From Euwallacea fornicatus (taxonomy: Eukaryota > Arthropoda > Insecta > Coleoptera > Curculionidae): a DNA stretch of 64,000 nt. Both the position numbers and the translations under genes were made by a program. The stretch is taken from positions 62,001 through 126,000 of the forward strand of contig NC_089543.1 of assembly GCF_040115645.1 (NCBI RefSeq), read 5' to 3'. This document shows, piece after piece, positions 62,771 to 64,000 of this stretch. The notes beneath the pieces are model-generated. The model saw only the letters and a program-made list of their open reading frames with translations. It was not told the DNA's origin and did no database searches. Within the stretch, counting starts at the first letter, position 1, and the number at the start of each line of letters is the position of its first letter.

Positions 62771-64000
62771 CAGTCAGGGACAAAATTGTGGGTACGGCGC
62801 AAAAACAGAATTAAATTGTTTAAAAAGTAAAAAATGCATGTTATTTGGGATGAAGTAATTATAGTGGAGGAATTATTATGGACCGACAAAGAGGTTGTTT
62901 ACTTTATGTCGCTATCCCAATTTGCCAATTTCGCACAACTGATGAAACATCCAAATAATGCACGTGTGAGTGCGGTCATAATTGTGGGTACGGTATCAGT
63001 TTATACGCAAGCGTCGACGAATGCTGGTATGAGACGGTAGTTGTAAGGTGTAATATTTATTTATTTACTTATCCCTTCATTTATCCAGTTATTTAACAAA
63101 GACATGGCTCCGAGAAAAGAATTTAGTTCAGGTTAGGCAGGTAGATATCAGACAAAGAGTTGTTGAAGACAGAGAAACTGGTGTAAGTTATGGCGAAGTA
63201 GCGAAAAAATATAAAATATCGAAGAACGCAGTGGTCAGAATATGTAAAAAGTTTAAAGATACAAAAATACTTGAAAACAGACCAGGGCGTGGTAGAAAAA
63301 GGAAGACATCAGTAAGAGACGATATACGGATAGTACGAGAAATTAAAAAAAAACCTGATCTGTCCGCGCGGGAAGTGCGGGAAGCCGTTAATTTGAATGT
63401 ATCACTTAAAACAATTCGTAGGAGAATTGTCGAAACGGGAAGAGGTAGCTTTTTGGCACGTAAGAAATCATTTATTAGCCAAAGAAACAAACAAAGAAGA
63501 TTGCAATTTGCACAAAAATATTTAGCAAAGCCAATGGCCTTCTGGAAGTCGGTAATTTGGACAGATGAAAGCAAACTTGAACTGTTTGGGCACAAAAAAA
63601 GGAAAAGAGTATGGAGAAAAGCAGGCGAGGCATACTAAGAAGGCATGGTTCAAAGTACGGTGAAACATGGAGCAGGCAATATTTTAGTATGGAGATGTTT
63701 CAGTTATGGTGGCGTTAGTAATCTTATGAAAATTGACGGCACGATGACAGGAGCCTCATACGTAAACATCGTACGAGATAATTTACAAGTTTCAGCGGAA
63801 AAAATGGGGCTTGGGGATTTCATTTTACAACAAGATAATTACCCCAAGCACACATCTAAAATTGCAAAAGCATATTTTGCAGAAGCAGAAATCCAATGTC
63901 TTGAGTTGCCTGCTCAAAGTCCGGATTTAAATCCAATAAAGAACTTGTGGTCATTGCTCGATGAAAACATAACACGAACAAACGTTACAAACAAGACATC
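62771..64000 (+). mobile_element. Tc1-like transposon B, inserted in A, cut by window end
   Basis: CAGTCAGGGACAAAATTGTG begins at 62771 directly after TA (62769-62770) within the transposase gene of element A. ATTGTGGGTACGG occurs at about 62785-62797 and again at about 62981-62993, direct repeats 196 bp apart. The transposase reads on the plus strand from MAPRKEF at about 63104, with a frame change about ten codons in, then continues through the paired DNA-binding helices (GRGRKRKT, KTIRRRIVE) to WTDESKLELFG. A TAA stops it at 63636-63638. After that the frame resumes with KHGAGNILVW, QQDNYPKHTSK and SPDLNPIKNLW. The last catalytic Glu is Lys here, so this copy is inactive even apart from the breaks. 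Confidence 0.87.

Noticed and set aside
1..64000. CRISPR array, prophage, operon or integron
   Set aside because: No regularly spaced short repeats and no bacterial gene organisation; all genes are split eukaryotic loci or transposons.

Overview
This window is AT-rich eukaryotic nuclear DNA from an insect, most likely a beetle. The taxonomic call is inference: it rests on small GT-AG introns (many 50-70 bp), orthologues of Drosophila genes, and abundant Tc1/mariner debris. No bacterial signal (Shine-Dalgarno sites, operons) is visible. All gene models were joined by hand from splice signals, and each closes into an intact reading frame.

Layout. From 1 to 10.7 kb there is a gene-poor stretch with two dead Tc1-like transposons (1-1142 minus; about 4669-5560 plus). 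The minus-strand HUWE1 HECT ubiquitin ligase fills 11.4-30.4 kb (27 coding exons, 4,113 residues); one of its introns holds an internally deleted mariner-like element. Between HUWE1 and the next gene lie a LINE 3' fragment with poly(A) and target-site duplication (31.36-31.53 kb) and a small intronless Atg8/GABARAP-like gene (32.2-32.55 kb, minus). A plus-strand LRIG-type receptor with nine instead of fifteen leucine-rich repeats lies at 34.0-37.9 kb. After about 4 kb of intergenic DNA comes glucose-6-phosphate dehydrogenase (42.4-46.3 kb, plus) with two possible first exons.

From 48.0 to 59.7 kb there are two head-to-head pairs: ABHD8-like hydrolase (minus) with cytosolic acetyl-CoA acetyltransferase (plus), and NT5DC1-like HAD protein (minus, intronless) with peflin (plus). 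The right end (61.6-64.0 kb) holds two decayed Tc1-like transposons, the second inserted into the transposase gene of the first.

The genes are ordinary housekeeping loci with no evident joint pathway: ubiquitylation, autophagy-like conjugation, receptor regulation, NADPH supply, lipid/acetyl-CoA metabolism and calcium signalling. I found no CRISPR array, no convincing tRNA or rRNA, and no clear new multi-gene system. The most notable features are the shortened LRIG, the intronless Atg8-like gene, loss of the usual catalytic histidine in the ABHD8-like protein, a stop-free 51-nt intron and alternative starts in G6PD, and the nested Tc1 pair with paired direct repeats at their ends.
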